Notes: generated from the letters alone by a model not told the origin. Shown: positions 1 to 9,325, numbered from the stretch's first letter. The stretch: 64,000 bases of DNA from Streptomyces sp. ITFR-16 (GCF_031844705.1 NZ_CP134609.1:5146001-5210000); one strand, 5' to 3'. Program-made: numbers and translations.

Positions 1-31
1 CGCCGTACCGGGCTTCCGTAAAGACGACGCA
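1..31 (+). promoter_or_regulatory. Partial guanidine-III (ykkC-III) riboswitch candidate
   Basis: The first 30 bases resemble the 3' half of the guanidine-III class as I remember it: CGCCGTACC at 1-9, an AAGACG block at 21-26, and a closing helix between CGCCGT (1-6) and ACGACG (24-29) with one C-A mismatch. The element sits 40 bases before a SugE/Gdx-type exporter start, the usual target of this class. The 5' part, including the pseudoknot strand, lies outside the window, so this rests on partial sequence plus context. Confidence 0.45.
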
Positions 32-69
32 CCGTGTTGTCCGCGTGTCGAGTCGTCGGAGGTGCCGTC

Positions 70-390
70 ATGGCGTGGGTTCTGCTGGTGGTCGCCGGTC
101 TGCTGGAAGTGGCCTGGTCGATCGGGATGAAGTACACCGAGGGGTTCACCCGGCTGTGGCCGAGCGTGTTCACGGGCCTCGGGATCGTCGCGAGCATGCT
201 GTTGCTGTCGCATGCGGCGCGGACCCTGCCGATCGGTACGGCGTACGGAGTGTGGGTCGGGATCGGCGCGGCGGGTGCCGCGGTGCTGGGCATGGTGGTG
301 CTGCACGAGCCGGTGACCGCGGCCCGGATCTTCTTCGTCTGTCTGCTGCTGGTGGCCGTCGTGGGGCTGAAGGCGACCTCGGGTCACTGA
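70..390 (+). CDS. sugE: SMR-family guanidinium exporter, SugE/Gdx type
   Basis: A 106-aa, four-helix small multidrug resistance protein. The N-terminus reads MAWVLLVVAGLLEVAW, with the essential membrane glutamate at residue 13, followed by an IGMKYTEGF block and later GTAYGVWVGIGAAGAA, all typical of the SugE/Gdx branch rather than EmrE-type drug pumps. Family members work as dual-topology dimers in the cytoplasmic membrane and exchange guanidinium for protons. The ATG at 70 follows GGAGG at 58-62, so it is preferred over an in-frame ATG at 34 that would add 12 residues without homology. The possible riboswitch at the window edge would fit guanidine control. The stop overlaps the convergent PBP stop region by 7 bases. 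Confidence 0.85.
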   Translation: MAWVLLVVAGLLEVAWSIGMKYTEGFTRLWPSVFTGLGIVASMLLLSHAARTLPIGTAYGVWVGIGAAGAAVLGMVVLHEPVTAARIFFVCLLLVAVVGLKATSGH

Positions 391-2798
391 CGCGCGGGGG
401 GTGCGGGGGCGCGGGTGCCCCGGGCCCCTTCGAGGAAGCCGCCGCCCCCGTTGTCACCGCCGCCGTTGTCGCCGCCCCCGTTGTCCCCGCCGCCGGTGAA
501 GCCGCCGCCCGTGTCCGTGCCGCCGTCCCCGGCTCCGCCGTTGTCCGCGCCGCCGGTGGTGCCCCCGGTGGCATCGGGCGTGCTGGGCGGGGCGGACGGG
601 GTGGTCGGCGGGGCGCTGGACGGTGTGGTGCCCGGGGGTGTGCGGGAGGGCGTACGTGAGGGCCGGCCGGTCTCACCGGGCGCGGTGTCCTCCTCGCTGG
701 GCAGCTCCGTCTCGTCGGTGCCGTCCTCCAGATCGAGGTCGAAGTCCTCGGCCGGCGTGCCGCGCAGGGCGGCGCCGGTGTACTGGGCCCAGGTCTCGGC
801 CGGGGCGCCGCCGCCGTTGACGCGGGGCAGTCCGAGTGCCCCGTAGAGCGACTTCTGCGCGCCGGTGTCCGGGTCCTGGCCCATCACGGCGATGACGGTG
901 GCGAGGTCGGGGGTGTAGCCGGCGAACCAGGCCGCCCGGTCCTCCTCGGCGGTGCCGGTCTTGCCCGCGGCGGGGCGGCCGGCGCCCTGGGCGGCCGTGC
1001 CGGTGCCGCCGTCGACGACGCTCTGCAGGATCGAGGTGGTGGTGTCGGCGGCCTCGCGGCTGACGGCCTGCTGGGTGGTGCGGCCGGGCAGCTTGACGCT
1101 CTCGCCGTCCTTGGTGACCTTGTCGACGAGGACGTGGGCGCCGTGCTTGCCGTGGTTGGCGAGGGTGGCGTACGCCTCCGTCATGTCGAGGACGCTGGCG
1201 GTGGCGGGGCCGAGGGCGATGGAGGGGGAGGCGGTGAGGTCCGGGGTGTCCTTGGGGATGCCGAGGCCGATCGCGGTCTGCCGCACCTTGCCGGGGCCGA
1301 CGTCCTCGGCCATCTGGGCGTAGACGGCGTTGACCGACTTGTCGGTGGCGGTGCGCACGGTGATGGGCCCGTAGCTGACGTCGTCCTCGTTGGCCGGGTC
1401 GTAGCCGGTGGGCCCGTCCGGGCCCTGGACCATGCGCTTGTTGGTGCCGTCGTAGACGGTGCTGGGGGTGATGCGGCGGCCGTCCTGGGTGGTGGAGTCG
1501 TTGGCGACGGCGGAGGTGAAGACGAACGGCTTGAAGGTGGAGCCGACCTGGTAGTCGCGCCGGGTGGCGTTGTTGACGTACTGCCGGGTGTAGTCGATGC
1601 CGCCGTACAGGGCGAGGACGCGGCCGGTGGCGGGGTCGATGGAGGCGCCGCCGACCCGGACGTTGCGGTCGGGCTTGCGCTGCTTGCTCGTCCTGGACAT
1701 GACGTTGTCGTCGACCGCCTTGACGAGGGCGTCCTGCTTCTTCCTCTCCAGCGTGGTGGTGATGCGATAGCCCCGGGTGGCGAGGGTCTTCTCGTCGAGG
1801 ATGTCGTTGCGGACGAGGTAGTCCTCGACGGCCTGGACGAGGTATCCGCGCTGCCCCGAGAGGCTGTTGGCGGGCTTGACGGGGCCCGGGGGCGGGAAGG
1901 CCGTGACGGCGCGCGCGCCGGCGCCGAGCCAGTCCTCCTTCACCATGCCGTCGAGCACGTAGTTCCAGCGGGCCACGGCGGCGGGCTTGTTCTCGGGGTG
2001 CGTGATGACGTCGTAGGCGCTGGGGGCGTTGAGCAGGGAGGCGAGGTAGGCGCCCTCGGCGGTGGTGATGTCGCCGATGTCCTTGCTGTAGTAGGCCTGG
2101 GCGGCGGCCTGGATGCCGTACGCGTTGCGCCCGAAGTAGCTGGTGTTGAGGTAGCCCTCGAAGATCTGGTTCTTCGACTCCTCGCGGTTGAGCTTGATCG
2201 CGATGAAGAATTCCTTGATCTTGCGGCCGACGGTCTGCTCCTGGCCCAGGTAGTAATTCTTCACGTACTGCTGGGTGATGGTGGAGCCGCCCTGGCGGCC
2301 CTTGCCGGTGAGGGTGTTCCAGCCGGCGCGGAACATCGCCTTGATGTCCACGGCGCGTTCGGAGTAGAAGTCGCGGTCCTCCGCGGCGAGGACGGCGTGC
2401 TGGACGGGCAGGGGCACCTGGGCGAGCCGGATGTTCTCCCGGTTGACCTCGCCGTCGCGGGCGATGACGGTGCCGTCCTTGTAGAGGTAGACGTTGGACT
2501 GGGCGGTGGCGCTGGCATTGGCCGGCGGGATGTCGACGAGCTGGTAGCCGGCGATGAAGCCGCCGATCAGCACCAGGGCGATGAGCAGGACACCGCCGAG
2601 GACCATGCGCCAGGTGGGGATCGCGCGGCGCCAGCCGGTGCGCCGGGGCCGCTTGGCCTTCTTCCCGGTCCCCTGGCCCCCGCCGCCGGCCCCCGGTGCG
2701 CCCCGTTCCGCGCGGGCGGCGGCGTCGGCAGGCAGGTCCCTGGGGGTCCAGCCCGGGGGTCGGGGGTCCCCGTTCTGCTGCTGGGGCTCGTCGCTCAT
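384..2798 (-). CDS. Class A bifunctional penicillin-binding protein
   Basis: An 804-aa peptidoglycan synthase. A short cytoplasmic tail rich in Arg/Lys precedes one membrane helix at about residues 64-86. The glycosyltransferase-51 domain shows EDRDFYSE near 137 and GGSTITQQ near 170. The transpeptidase domain has the SXXK serine in STFK near 422, SVN near 487 and KTGT near 611. The last ~120 residues are Pro/Thr-rich and then Asn/Gly-rich repeats, common in actinobacterial PBPs and probably disordered outside the cell. An open frame continues upstream of the chosen ATG, but MSDEPQQQ gives the normal family length and the upstream part is antisense to the ABC permease gene. Confidence 0.93.
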   Translation of the reverse strand: MSDEPQQQNGDPRPPGWTPRDLPADAAARAERGAPGAGGGGQGTGKKAKRPRRTGWRRAIPTWRMVLGGVLLIALVLIGGFIAGYQLVDIPPANASATAQSNVYLYKDGTVIARDGEVNRENIRLAQVPLPVQHAVLAAEDRDFYSERAVDIKAMFRAGWNTLTGKGRQGGSTITQQYVKNYYLGQEQTVGRKIKEFFIAIKLNREESKNQIFEGYLNTSYFGRNAYGIQAAAQAYYSKDIGDITTAEGAYLASLLNAPSAYDVITHPENKPAAVARWNYVLDGMVKEDWLGAGARAVTAFPPPGPVKPANSLSGQRGYLVQAVEDYLVRNDILDEKTLATRGYRITTTLERKKQDALVKAVDDNVMSRTSKQRKPDRNVRVGGASIDPATGRVLALYGGIDYTRQYVNNATRRDYQVGSTFKPFVFTSAVANDSTTQDGRRITPSTVYDGTNKRMVQGPDGPTGYDPANEDDVSYGPITVRTATDKSVNAVYAQMAEDVGPGKVRQTAIGLGIPKDTPDLTASPSIALGPATASVLDMTEAYATLANHGKHGAHVLVDKVTKDGESVKLPGRTTQQAVSREAADTTTSILQSVVDGGTGTAAQGAGRPAAGKTGTAEEDRAAWFAGYTPDLATVIAVMGQDPDTGAQKSLYGALGLPRVNGGGAPAETWAQYTGAALRGTPAEDFDLDLEDGTDETELPSEEDTAPGETGRPSRTPSRTPPGTTPSSAPPTTPSAPPSTPDATGGTTGGADNGGAGDGGTDTGGGFTGGGDNGGGDNGGGDNGGGGFLEGARGTRAPAPPARQ

Positions 2799-2960
2799 GT
2801 CGGTGCAGACTCCTCGGCCGCGGTCAGTTCCCCCATAGTGCCCTTTTCTGCGGAATAACCCCCGGATCGACCTCCGAAAAGCGGTCGCGGCGGCTGCCCG
2901 GGCTGGACTAGGCTCCTGCGCTTTGGTGTCCGCACGAGGCGGCGCACCCGGGACCGGGGG

Positions 2961-3773
2961 GTGGTGGTTGCCGTGCGGCTCTACGCGGTGGTGGCGGCGG
3001 GCGGGTTCCGCCGCTATGCCACGTACCGGATCGCGACGGCCGCGGGGGTGTTCACCAACACCGTCTTCGGCTTCATCATGGCGTACACCTACGAGGCGTT
3101 GTGGGACGAGCGGCCTCAGCTCGGCGGGTACGACATGTCCCAGGCGCTCACGTACGTATGGCTGGGGCAGGCGCTCCTGATGACGTGCGCCATGATGGGC
3201 GGCGGCTTCGAGGACGAGCTGATCGAGCGCATCCGTACGGGTGATGTCGCGGTCGACCTGTACCGGCCGATCGATCTTCAACTGTGGTGGCTCGCCGGGG
3301 ACTTGGGCCGGGCGGCCTTTCATCTGCTGGGGCGCGGGATCGTGCCGATGGTGCTGGGCTCGCTGGCCTTCGAGCTGGCGCTGCCCACCTCGGCCGGGCT
3401 CTGGCTGGCGTTCCTCGTCTCGGTGTCGCTCGGCGTGGTGGTGAGTTTCGCGATCCGCTATCTGGTCGCGCTGTCGGCGTTCTGGCTGATGGACGGGGCG
3501 GGCGCGGCGCAGATCGCCTTCCTGGCGGGGCTGTTCTTCTCGGGACTGCTGCTCCCGCTCAATCTGTTCCCCGGGCTGCTGGGCGAGGTGGCGCGGGCGC
3601 TGCCGTGGTCGGCGCTGCTCCAGGTGCCGGCCGATGTGTTCCTCGGCAAGCACACCGGGTGGGGGCTGGTCCGGGCGTACGGATTCCAGGCGGGCTGGGC
3701 GCTGGCGCTGCTGCTGGCGGGCCGCATGCTGCAGTCGGTGGCGACGCGGAGGGTGGTGGTCCAGGGTGGCTGA
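2961..3773 (+). CDS. ABC-2 type permease, first subunit
   Basis: A hydrophobic protein of 270 aa with about six membrane segments and an N-terminal RLYAVVAAGGFRRYATYRIA segment, typical of the COG4587/COG3694 pair of ABC-2 exporter permeases. It heads a three-gene operon with a second permease (8-base overlap) and an ATPase. The substrate cannot be read from sequence. A -10-like TAGGCT lies at 2909-2914 and a G-rich stretch precedes the GTG at 2961; GTG codons at 2964 and 2973 are alternatives. Confidence 0.8.
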   Translation: MVVAVRLYAVVAAGGFRRYATYRIATAAGVFTNTVFGFIMAYTYEALWDERPQLGGYDMSQALTYVWLGQALLMTCAMMGGGFEDELIERIRTGDVAVDLYRPIDLQLWWLAGDLGRAAFHLLGRGIVPMVLGSLAFELALPTSAGLWLAFLVSVSLGVVVSFAIRYLVALSAFWLMDGAGAAQIAFLAGLFFSGLLLPLNLFPGLLGEVARALPWSALLQVPADVFLGKHTGWGLVRAYGFQAGWALALLLAGRMLQSVATRRVVVQGG

Positions 3774-4644
3774 GGCGGTGGACACGGTGGACGCGGCCGT
3801 GGCGGAGGGGCCTTCGGCGGTGTTCGCGGCGAGGCCGCGCGCTGCCGAGGGGGTCCGGGCGTACGGGCTGATCGTGGCGATGTGGCTGCGCTCGACGATG
3901 GCCTACCGGGCGTCGTTCGTGATGACGACGATCGGGAACTTCGCGGCGACGGCGTTCGACTTCGTCGCGATCATGCTGATGTTCTCGCACGTGGACGTCC
4001 TGGGCGGTTACACGCTGCCGGAGATCGCCCTGCTGTACGGGGCCGCGGGCACGGCGTTCGGCCTGGCGGACCTGCTGATGGGGTCGATGGACCGGCTGGG
4101 CCGCCGGGTGCGGGACGGCACGCTGGACACGCTGCTGGTGCGGCCGGTGCCGGTGCTCGCGCAGGTGGCGGCGGACCGGTTCGCGCTGCGCCGGCTGGGG
4201 CGGATCACCCAGGGGCTGCTGGTCCTCGGCTATGCGCTGGTGACGCTGGACATCGAGTGGACCGTGCTCAAGGTGGCGATGGTGCCGCTGATGCTGCTGA
4301 GCGGCGCGGCGATCTTCTGCGCGGTGTTCGTGGCGGGCGCGGCCTTCCAGTTCTTCGCGCAGGACGCCTCCGAGGTGCAGAACTCCTTCACGTACGGGGG
4401 CAACACGCTGCTCCAGTACCCGCCGACGGTCTTCGCCAAGGACCTGGTGCGCGGGGTGACGTTCGTCGTGCCGCTGGCGTTCGTGAACTGGCTGCCGGCG
4501 CTGTACGTGCTGGGCCGGGACTACCCCCTGGGGCTGCCGCAGTGGGTGGCGTTCCTGCCGCCGGTGGTGGCGGGGCTGTGCTGGGTGGCCGCGGGCCTGG
4601 GCTGGCGCGCGGGGCTGCGGGCGTACCGGAGTACGGGAAGTTGA
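3766..4644 (+). CDS. ABC-2 type permease, second subunit
   Basis: A 292-aa partner permease with about six membrane helices, starting VAEAVDTVDAAVAEG before the first hydrophobic segment. The GTG at 3766 overlaps the end of the preceding permease by 8 bases, implying translational coupling. An open frame exists upstream but is antisense-like, Arg/Trp-rich and lies inside the first permease. The gene ends 29 bases before the ATPase gene. Two different permeases plus one ATPase is the usual make-up of this exporter family. Confidence 0.82.
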   Translation: MAEAVDTVDAAVAEGPSAVFAARPRAAEGVRAYGLIVAMWLRSTMAYRASFVMTTIGNFAATAFDFVAIMLMFSHVDVLGGYTLPEIALLYGAAGTAFGLADLLMGSMDRLGRRVRDGTLDTLLVRPVPVLAQVAADRFALRRLGRITQGLLVLGYALVTLDIEWTVLKVAMVPLMLLSGAAIFCAVFVAGAAFQFFAQDASEVQNSFTYGGNTLLQYPPTVFAKDLVRGVTFVVPLAFVNWLPALYVLGRDYPLGLPQWVAFLPPVVAGLCWVAAGLGWRAGLRAYRSTGS

Positions 4645-4673
4645 CGCGGGACGGGCGAGAGGGAGCAAGGGGC

Positions 4674-5660
4674 ATGGGTACGGACGGCGAGACGGATTTC
4701 ATCGAGCTCGACGGCGTCGAGAAGGTCTTCGACGTCCGCCGCAGGACGGGTCTCCTGCGCAGCGAACGCCGTGAGGTGCGCGCGGTCGACGGGATCAGCT
4801 TCCGGGTGGGGCGCGGGGAGATGGTCGGCTACATCGGGCCGAACGGGGCCGGGAAGTCGACGACGATCAAGATGCTGACCGGGATCCTCACCCCGAGCGG
4901 CGGTTCGCTGCGGGTGGCGGGCATCGACCCCTCCCGGGAGCGGACGCGGCTGGCCCAGCGGATCGGGGTGGTCTTCGGCCAGCGCACGACGCTCTGGTGG
5001 GACCTGCCGCTGCGCGACTCGTACCGGCTGGTGCACCGGATGTACCGCATCCCCGACGCGCGGTTCCGCGCGAATCTGGACCGGTGCGTCGAACTCCTGG
5101 ACCTGGGCGAGCTGCTGGAGGTCCCGGTGCGGCAGCTGTCGCTCGGGCAGCGGATGCGCGGCGACATCGCGGCGGCGCTGCTGCACGATCCGGAGGTGCT
5201 CTACCTGGACGAGCCGACCATCGGCCTCGACGTGGTGTCCAAGGCCAAGGTCCGCGGCTTCCTGCGTGACCTGAACGCCGAGCGCGGCACGACGGTGCTG
5301 CTCACGACCCATGACCTCACCGACATCGAGCAGTTGTGCAAGCGGGTGATGGTGATCGACCACGGCCGGCTGATGTACGACGGCGCGCTGGCCGGGCTGC
5401 ACGAGGTGGGCGAGAGCGAGCGCACCCTCGTGGTGGACCTGGAGCGCGAACTCCCGCCGATCCGGCTGGAGTCGGAGCCGTCCGTGCGTACGGTGAAGGT
5501 GGAGGGGCCCCGGCAGTGGCTGGCGTTCCCGGCGTCCGCCTCGGCGGCACCGCTGGTGGCGCGGATCGCCGCGGAGTACCCGTTGATGGACCTTTCGGTG
5601 CGCGAGCCGGACATCGAGGCCGTGATCGCGAAGATGTACGCGTCGGCGACCGGCCTTTGA
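4674..5660 (+). CDS. ABC transporter ATP-binding protein (COG4586-like)
   Basis: A 328-aa ATPase that energises the two adjacent permeases. Walker A is GPNGAGKST near residues 60-68, the signature is LSLGQRMR, and Walker B is VLYLDEPTIGLD followed by the TTHD switch histidine. The first ~40 residues (FDVRRRTGLLRSERREVRAV) form the insertion typical of this exporter subfamily. The ATG at 4674 has GGGAGCAAGGGG upstream. A 25-30-residue longer C-terminal tail after the switch region also fits the subfamily. Confidence 0.92.
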   Translation: MGTDGETDFIELDGVEKVFDVRRRTGLLRSERREVRAVDGISFRVGRGEMVGYIGPNGAGKSTTIKMLTGILTPSGGSLRVAGIDPSRERTRLAQRIGVVFGQRTTLWWDLPLRDSYRLVHRMYRIPDARFRANLDRCVELLDLGELLEVPVRQLSLGQRMRGDIAAALLHDPEVLYLDEPTIGLDVVSKAKVRGFLRDLNAERGTTVLLTTHDLTDIEQLCKRVMVIDHGRLMYDGALAGLHEVGESERTLVVDLERELPPIRLESEPSVRTVKVEGPRQWLAFPASASAAPLVARIAAEYPLMDLSVREPDIEAVIAKMYASATGL

Positions 5661-5664
5661 CGCG

Positions 5665-5693
5665 GTGACGGGAGCGCACGCGTTCAATAGGCT
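5665..5693 (+). promoter_or_regulatory. Leaderless promoter of the DUF1707 gene
   Basis: GTGACG at 5665-5670 and TAGGCT at 5688-5693 are separated by 17 bases. The ATG at 5700 begins 6 bases after the -10, so the transcript would start at or next to the start codon; no ribosome binding site is visible. Confidence 0.6.
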
Positions 5694-5699
5694 GCCGGT

Positions 5700-6389
5700 A
5701 TGACAAGTGAACTCCCGGACATGCGGGCCTCCGACGCCGAGCGTGAGCGTATTGCCGAGATCCTGCGCGAGGCGGTGGCGGAGGGCCGCCTGGAGATGAC
5801 GGAGTTCGAGCAGCGGCTCGACAGCGCGTACCGGGCCCGTACGCACGGTGAGCTGGAGCCGCTCGTCCGTGATCTGCCGGACCCCGGCGGGGTGGTGGCG
5901 CCGGTGGCCGGCGGCCGGCCCCGGACGGGCTCACTGGCCCGCTGGTCGGACCGGATCGGCAAGCCGGCGACCTCGTCGGGCGCCTTCGCGTTCTGGGGCG
6001 GGTTCCGCCGCCGGGGGAACTGGACGGTCGGCCGGGTGTTCACCGCGTTCGCGATGTGGGGCGGCGGTGAGATCGATCTGCGTGAGGCGAACTTCGAGGA
6101 CCGCGAGGTCGTCATCCGCTGCTTCGCGATCATGGGCGGCATGCAGGTGACGGTCCCGCCGGACCTGCATGTGGAGGTCCGGGGCATCGGCATCATGGGC
6201 GGGTTCGGGGAGAACGCCAAGGACGAGGCGGTCCCCGCCCCGGACGCTCCCCGGGTGCGGGTCACCGGTTTCGCGCTGATGGGCGGCGTCGGGGTGGAGC
6301 ACAAGCGGAGCAAGGCGGAGAAGCAGCGGCTGCGCGAGGCCCAGCGCGAGCGGGGCCGGCTGGAGAAGGGCGACGGCGGCGGCAGGTAG
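5700..6389 (+). CDS. DUF1707 domain protein with LiaF-like C-terminus
   Basis: A 229-aa soluble protein. Residues 8-60 form a DUF1707 domain (RASDAERERIAEILREAVAEG, then LEMTEFEQRLDSAYRARTHGEL), an SHOCT-like helical module found widely in actinobacteria. The C-terminal half, with repeated small beta-rich blocks such as CFAIMGGMQVTVPP, resembles the DUF2154/LiaF C-terminal fold. The role is not established; LiaF-like domains are linked to envelope stress sensing. The gene has its own promoter and ends at a bidirectional hairpin. Confidence 0.85.
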   Translation: MTSELPDMRASDAERERIAEILREAVAEGRLEMTEFEQRLDSAYRARTHGELEPLVRDLPDPGGVVAPVAGGRPRTGSLARWSDRIGKPATSSGAFAFWGGFRRRGNWTVGRVFTAFAMWGGGEIDLREANFEDREVVIRCFAIMGGMQVTVPPDLHVEVRGIGIMGGFGENAKDEAVPAPDAPRVRVTGFALMGGVGVEHKRSKAEKQRLREAQRERGRLEKGDGGGR

Positions 6390-6396
6390 CGGCCGG

Positions 6397-6421
6397 GGCG
6401 CCCCCGAGGCGAGGGGGCGCC
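6397..6421. terminator. Bidirectional intrinsic terminator hairpin
   Basis: A perfect 9-bp stem, GGCGCCCCC (6397-6405) and GGGGGCGCC (6413-6421), with a 7-base loop. It lies between the convergent DUF1707 and SGNH hydrolase genes and has no U-tract, as is common in Streptomyces. Confidence 0.75.
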
Positions 6422-6427
6422 GGGCGG

Positions 6428-7672
6428 TCAGAGCGCGTCGGACGAGGGGCGCGGGCTGAGCAGCGTGCTGACGTCCACGAGCGATCCGAGCACCCGGTAA
6501 CCGGCGTCGTTGAGGTGCAGATGGTCGCCGGAGTCGTACTCCGCCCGGAGCCGGTCGGGGTGGAGCGGGTCGCGGAGCGCCCGGTCGAAGTCGAGGACCT
6601 CGTCGAACACGCCGCCTCCCCGGATCTCCGCGTTGACCCGCTCGCGCACGTCGTTCTGGGCGGCGGTCCAGGTGCGGGTGCCCCGGAACGGCATCAGGGT
6701 CGCGCCGATGACCCGCAGGCCCCGGGCGTGCGCGCGCTCGGTGAGGCCGCGCAGGGCCTCGGTGATCCGGAGCGGGTCGGTCTCGTGGGGGAACGCCTGC
6801 ACGTCGTTGATGCCGAGGGCGATGACGACGGTCTTCACCCCGGCGACGCCCAGCACATCGCGGTCGAAGCGGTCGAGGGCGCGCGGGCCGATGCCGTCGC
6901 GCAGCAGCCGGTTGCCGCCGATGCCCTCGTTGACCACCGCGTAGCGGCCGCGCAGCCGGTCGGCGAGGACGTCGGGCCAGCGGGTGTTCGCGTCGGTGGT
7001 GGTGCCGGTGCCCGCGGTGAGCGAGTCGCCGAGCGCGACGAGGGTGCCGGTGGGGTTCTTGCCCCGTACGTCCACGGCGGTGAGGTAGCGCCAGTGGTGG
7101 TCGCTCCAGGTGCCCTGCCCGTCCTCGACGTAGGAGGTCTGATGGCTGTTGGGGTGCACGGTGACCGGGCCCCGGGCGGTCGGGGTGCGCAGGGTGACGA
7201 CGAGGTCGGCGTCGGCCTCGACCGGGACGACCACGGCGTCGCTGACGATCTGCCGGCCGGCGGGCACGGTGACCGAGGGTGTGCCCCGGAACGTGACCGG
7301 GCGGGTGTTCACGGTGACCTGGTCGATGAGCAGCGGGCTCGTACCGAAGAGATTGGACAGCGTGACGCGCGCCGCGTCCCCGCCGATGCTGGTGTGCACG
7401 ACGTTACGGATGATGCGCCGGGTCTGGTCCCGCGCCTGGGCCGGGTCCGCAACCCCGCCGACGGGCGCGGCCGCCCAGGTGGCCGCCCAGAGGCCGGTGG
7501 AGTGCGCCGGGGCGGCGGGTGTCCGGACCGCGCCCTGGGGGCTCGTGGTGGCGGCGGCCTTCGCCCGGGACCCGGAGAACAGCAGGGAGCCGGCGAACGC
7601 CACGACGGCGGCGAGCGCGGCGGTCCCCGCCACAAGGGTTATGAGCAGGGTGTAACCCTGGCGCCTGGGCAT
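6428..7672 (-). CDS. Secreted or membrane-anchored SGNH/GDSL hydrolase
   Basis: A 414-aa esterase-like protein. Residues 7-28 form an uncleaved signal anchor or signal peptide, followed by a beta-rich N-terminal domain and an SGNH hydrolase domain. Block I is GDSLTAGTG, block II GIGGNRLL, block III ALGINDV and block V DHLHLNDAGY, giving the Ser, Gly, Asn and Asp/His residues of the family. The substrate is unknown; relatives deacylate polysaccharides or lipids. The ATG at 7672 places the hydrophobic segment at the N-terminus; an upstream in-frame ATG would add a 50-residue tail. It is divergent from the DUF445 gene. Confidence 0.88.
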   Translation of the reverse strand: MPRRQGYTLLITLVAGTAALAAVVAFAGSLLFSGSRAKAAATTSPQGAVRTPAAPAHSTGLWAATWAAAPVGGVADPAQARDQTRRIIRNVVHTSIGGDAARVTLSNLFGTSPLLIDQVTVNTRPVTFRGTPSVTVPAGRQIVSDAVVVPVEADADLVVTLRTPTARGPVTVHPNSHQTSYVEDGQGTWSDHHWRYLTAVDVRGKNPTGTLVALGDSLTAGTGTTTDANTRWPDVLADRLRGRYAVVNEGIGGNRLLRDGIGPRALDRFDRDVLGVAGVKTVVIALGINDVQAFPHETDPLRITEALRGLTERAHARGLRVIGATLMPFRGTRTWTAAQNDVRERVNAEIRGGGVFDEVLDFDRALRDPLHPDRLRAEYDSGDHLHLNDAGYRVLGSLVDVSTLLSPRPSSDAL

Positions 7673-7830
7673 GGACGGTGTGTCTCCTCGTCTTCGGTGG
7701 GCCGCTCGTGGGGCCGCTCCCCATGATGCGGCAGGGCGCGGGGAACTCGGCATGCGGCCCGGGAGTAGGTCAGGTAAGGACAATGCGTACGGGGCGCCGG
7801 TGGCGTTGCGTACGCGGACGGGTGGAGCGG

Positions 7831-9201
7831 ATGGAACGGATCGAAGAGTCCGGACGGACCGAGCGGGGCGCACTGCCCCCGGGGCCCGCGGGGCGGACGG
7901 ACGGCGCCGGTACGCGTGAGCGGCCGGCGGGCCTCGCCTCGTTCGCGTACACCGCGGCGGACGAGGAGAAGCGGCGTGGCGTACGCCGGATGAAGACCAC
8001 GGCCACCGGCCTCCTTCTGCTGGTCGCGCTCGTGTACGTCCTCGCCACCTGGGCGAAGAACGAGGGGGTGGGCGGCTGGCCGGGCTTCGTCGCAGCGGCC
8101 GCCGAGGCGGGCATGGTGGGTGCGCTGGCCGACTGGTTCGCCGTCACGGCCCTCTTCAAGCGTCCGCTCGGTCTGCCGATTCCGCACACCGCCATCATTC
8201 CCACCAAGAAGGACCAGCTCGGGGCCTCTCTCGGTTCCTTCGTCGGCGAGAACTTTCTGTCGGGCGATGTCGTACGGGACCGGATCCACTCGCTGGGCAT
8301 CGGCGGGCGGCTCGGCGCGTGGCTCGCGGAGCCGGCCCACGCGGACCGGGTGACGGCCGAACTGTCGACGGCGCTGCGCGGTGCGCTGACCGTGCTCCGC
8401 GACTCGGACGTGCAGGCCGTGGTGGGTGAGGCGATCACCCGGCGGGCGAACGCGGCGGAGGTCGGCCCCGGTCTCGGCAAGATGCTGGAGAAGGTCGTCG
8501 CGGACGGCGGCCACCGCAAGGTGGTGGACCTGATCTGCGTCCGGGCCCACGACTGGCTGGTGCAGCACGGCGACTCGGTGATGGACGCGGTGCAGGGCGG
8601 GGCACCGGGCTGGACGCCCCGGTTCGTCGACAAGCGGGTGGGCGAGCGGGTCTACAAGGAGCTGCTGCGCTTCGTCACGGAGATGCGCGACATGCCGGGG
8701 CACCCGGCGCGCGGCTCGATCGACACATTCCTGACGGACTTCGCGGCCGACCTCCAGACGGACTCGGAGACCCGGGCCCGGGTGGAGCGGCTGAAGTCGG
8801 AGGTGCTGGGGCGCGGCGAGGTCCAGGACGTCATCGCGTCCGCCTGGTCGTCGGTGCGCACGATGGTGATCGCGGCGGCGGAGGATGAGCAGAGCGAGCT
8901 GCGGCTGCGGGCGCGTGCCTCGCTGATGTCGCTGGGCGCCCGGCTGGCGACGGACGGCCGTCTGCAGGCGAAGCTGGAGGGCTGGCTGGAGGACGCGGCG
9001 GTGTACGTCGTGACGACGTACCGCGCGGAGATCACCTCGCTGATCAGCGACACGGTGGCCGGCTGGGACGCGGACCAGACGTCGAAGAAGATCGAGGCGC
9101 ACATCGGCCGTGACCTGCAGTTCATCCGCATCAACGGCACGGTGGTGGGCGCGCTGGCGGGCCTGCTGATCTACACGGTCTCGCGGGCGCTGGGGGGCTG
9201 A
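7831..9201 (+). CDS. DUF445 family membrane protein
   Basis: A 456-aa protein matching the DUF445 (YjiN-like) family. After a ~45-residue tail it has membrane helices around TGLLLLVALVYVLATW, then the conserved block MVGALADWFAVTALFKRPLG followed by IPHTAIIP. The body is helical and cytoplasmic, and a final helix lies near VVGALAGLLIYTVSRALG. Function is unknown. The start is uncertain: ATG 7831 is preferred, GTG 7822 is equally plausible, and a longer frame reaches 7678. Confidence 0.87.
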   Translation: MERIEESGRTERGALPPGPAGRTDGAGTRERPAGLASFAYTAADEEKRRGVRRMKTTATGLLLLVALVYVLATWAKNEGVGGWPGFVAAAAEAGMVGALADWFAVTALFKRPLGLPIPHTAIIPTKKDQLGASLGSFVGENFLSGDVVRDRIHSLGIGGRLGAWLAEPAHADRVTAELSTALRGALTVLRDSDVQAVVGEAITRRANAAEVGPGLGKMLEKVVADGGHRKVVDLICVRAHDWLVQHGDSVMDAVQGGAPGWTPRFVDKRVGERVYKELLRFVTEMRDMPGHPARGSIDTFLTDFAADLQTDSETRARVERLKSEVLGRGEVQDVIASAWSSVRTMVIAAAEDEQSELRLRARASLMSLGARLATDGRLQAKLEGWLEDAAVYVVTTYRAEITSLISDTVAGWDADQTSKKIEAHIGRDLQFIRINGTVVGALAGLLIYTVSRALGG

Positions 9202-9325
9202 GCGCCCGCCCCGGTGCCGGGTGCGTGCCCGTCCTGTCGAGCCGGACACGCACCCGGGTTACGCGGGGGAGTGCCCATGAGTACGCACCGGGACCGGCCC
9301 GCGTTCACCGCGCGGAGAAAAATGT

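Noticed and set aside
1134..2858. Long plus-strand ORF opposite the penicillin-binding protein
   Set aside because: Val/Gly/Asp-rich mirror frame of a high-GC gene; no domains and no promoter.
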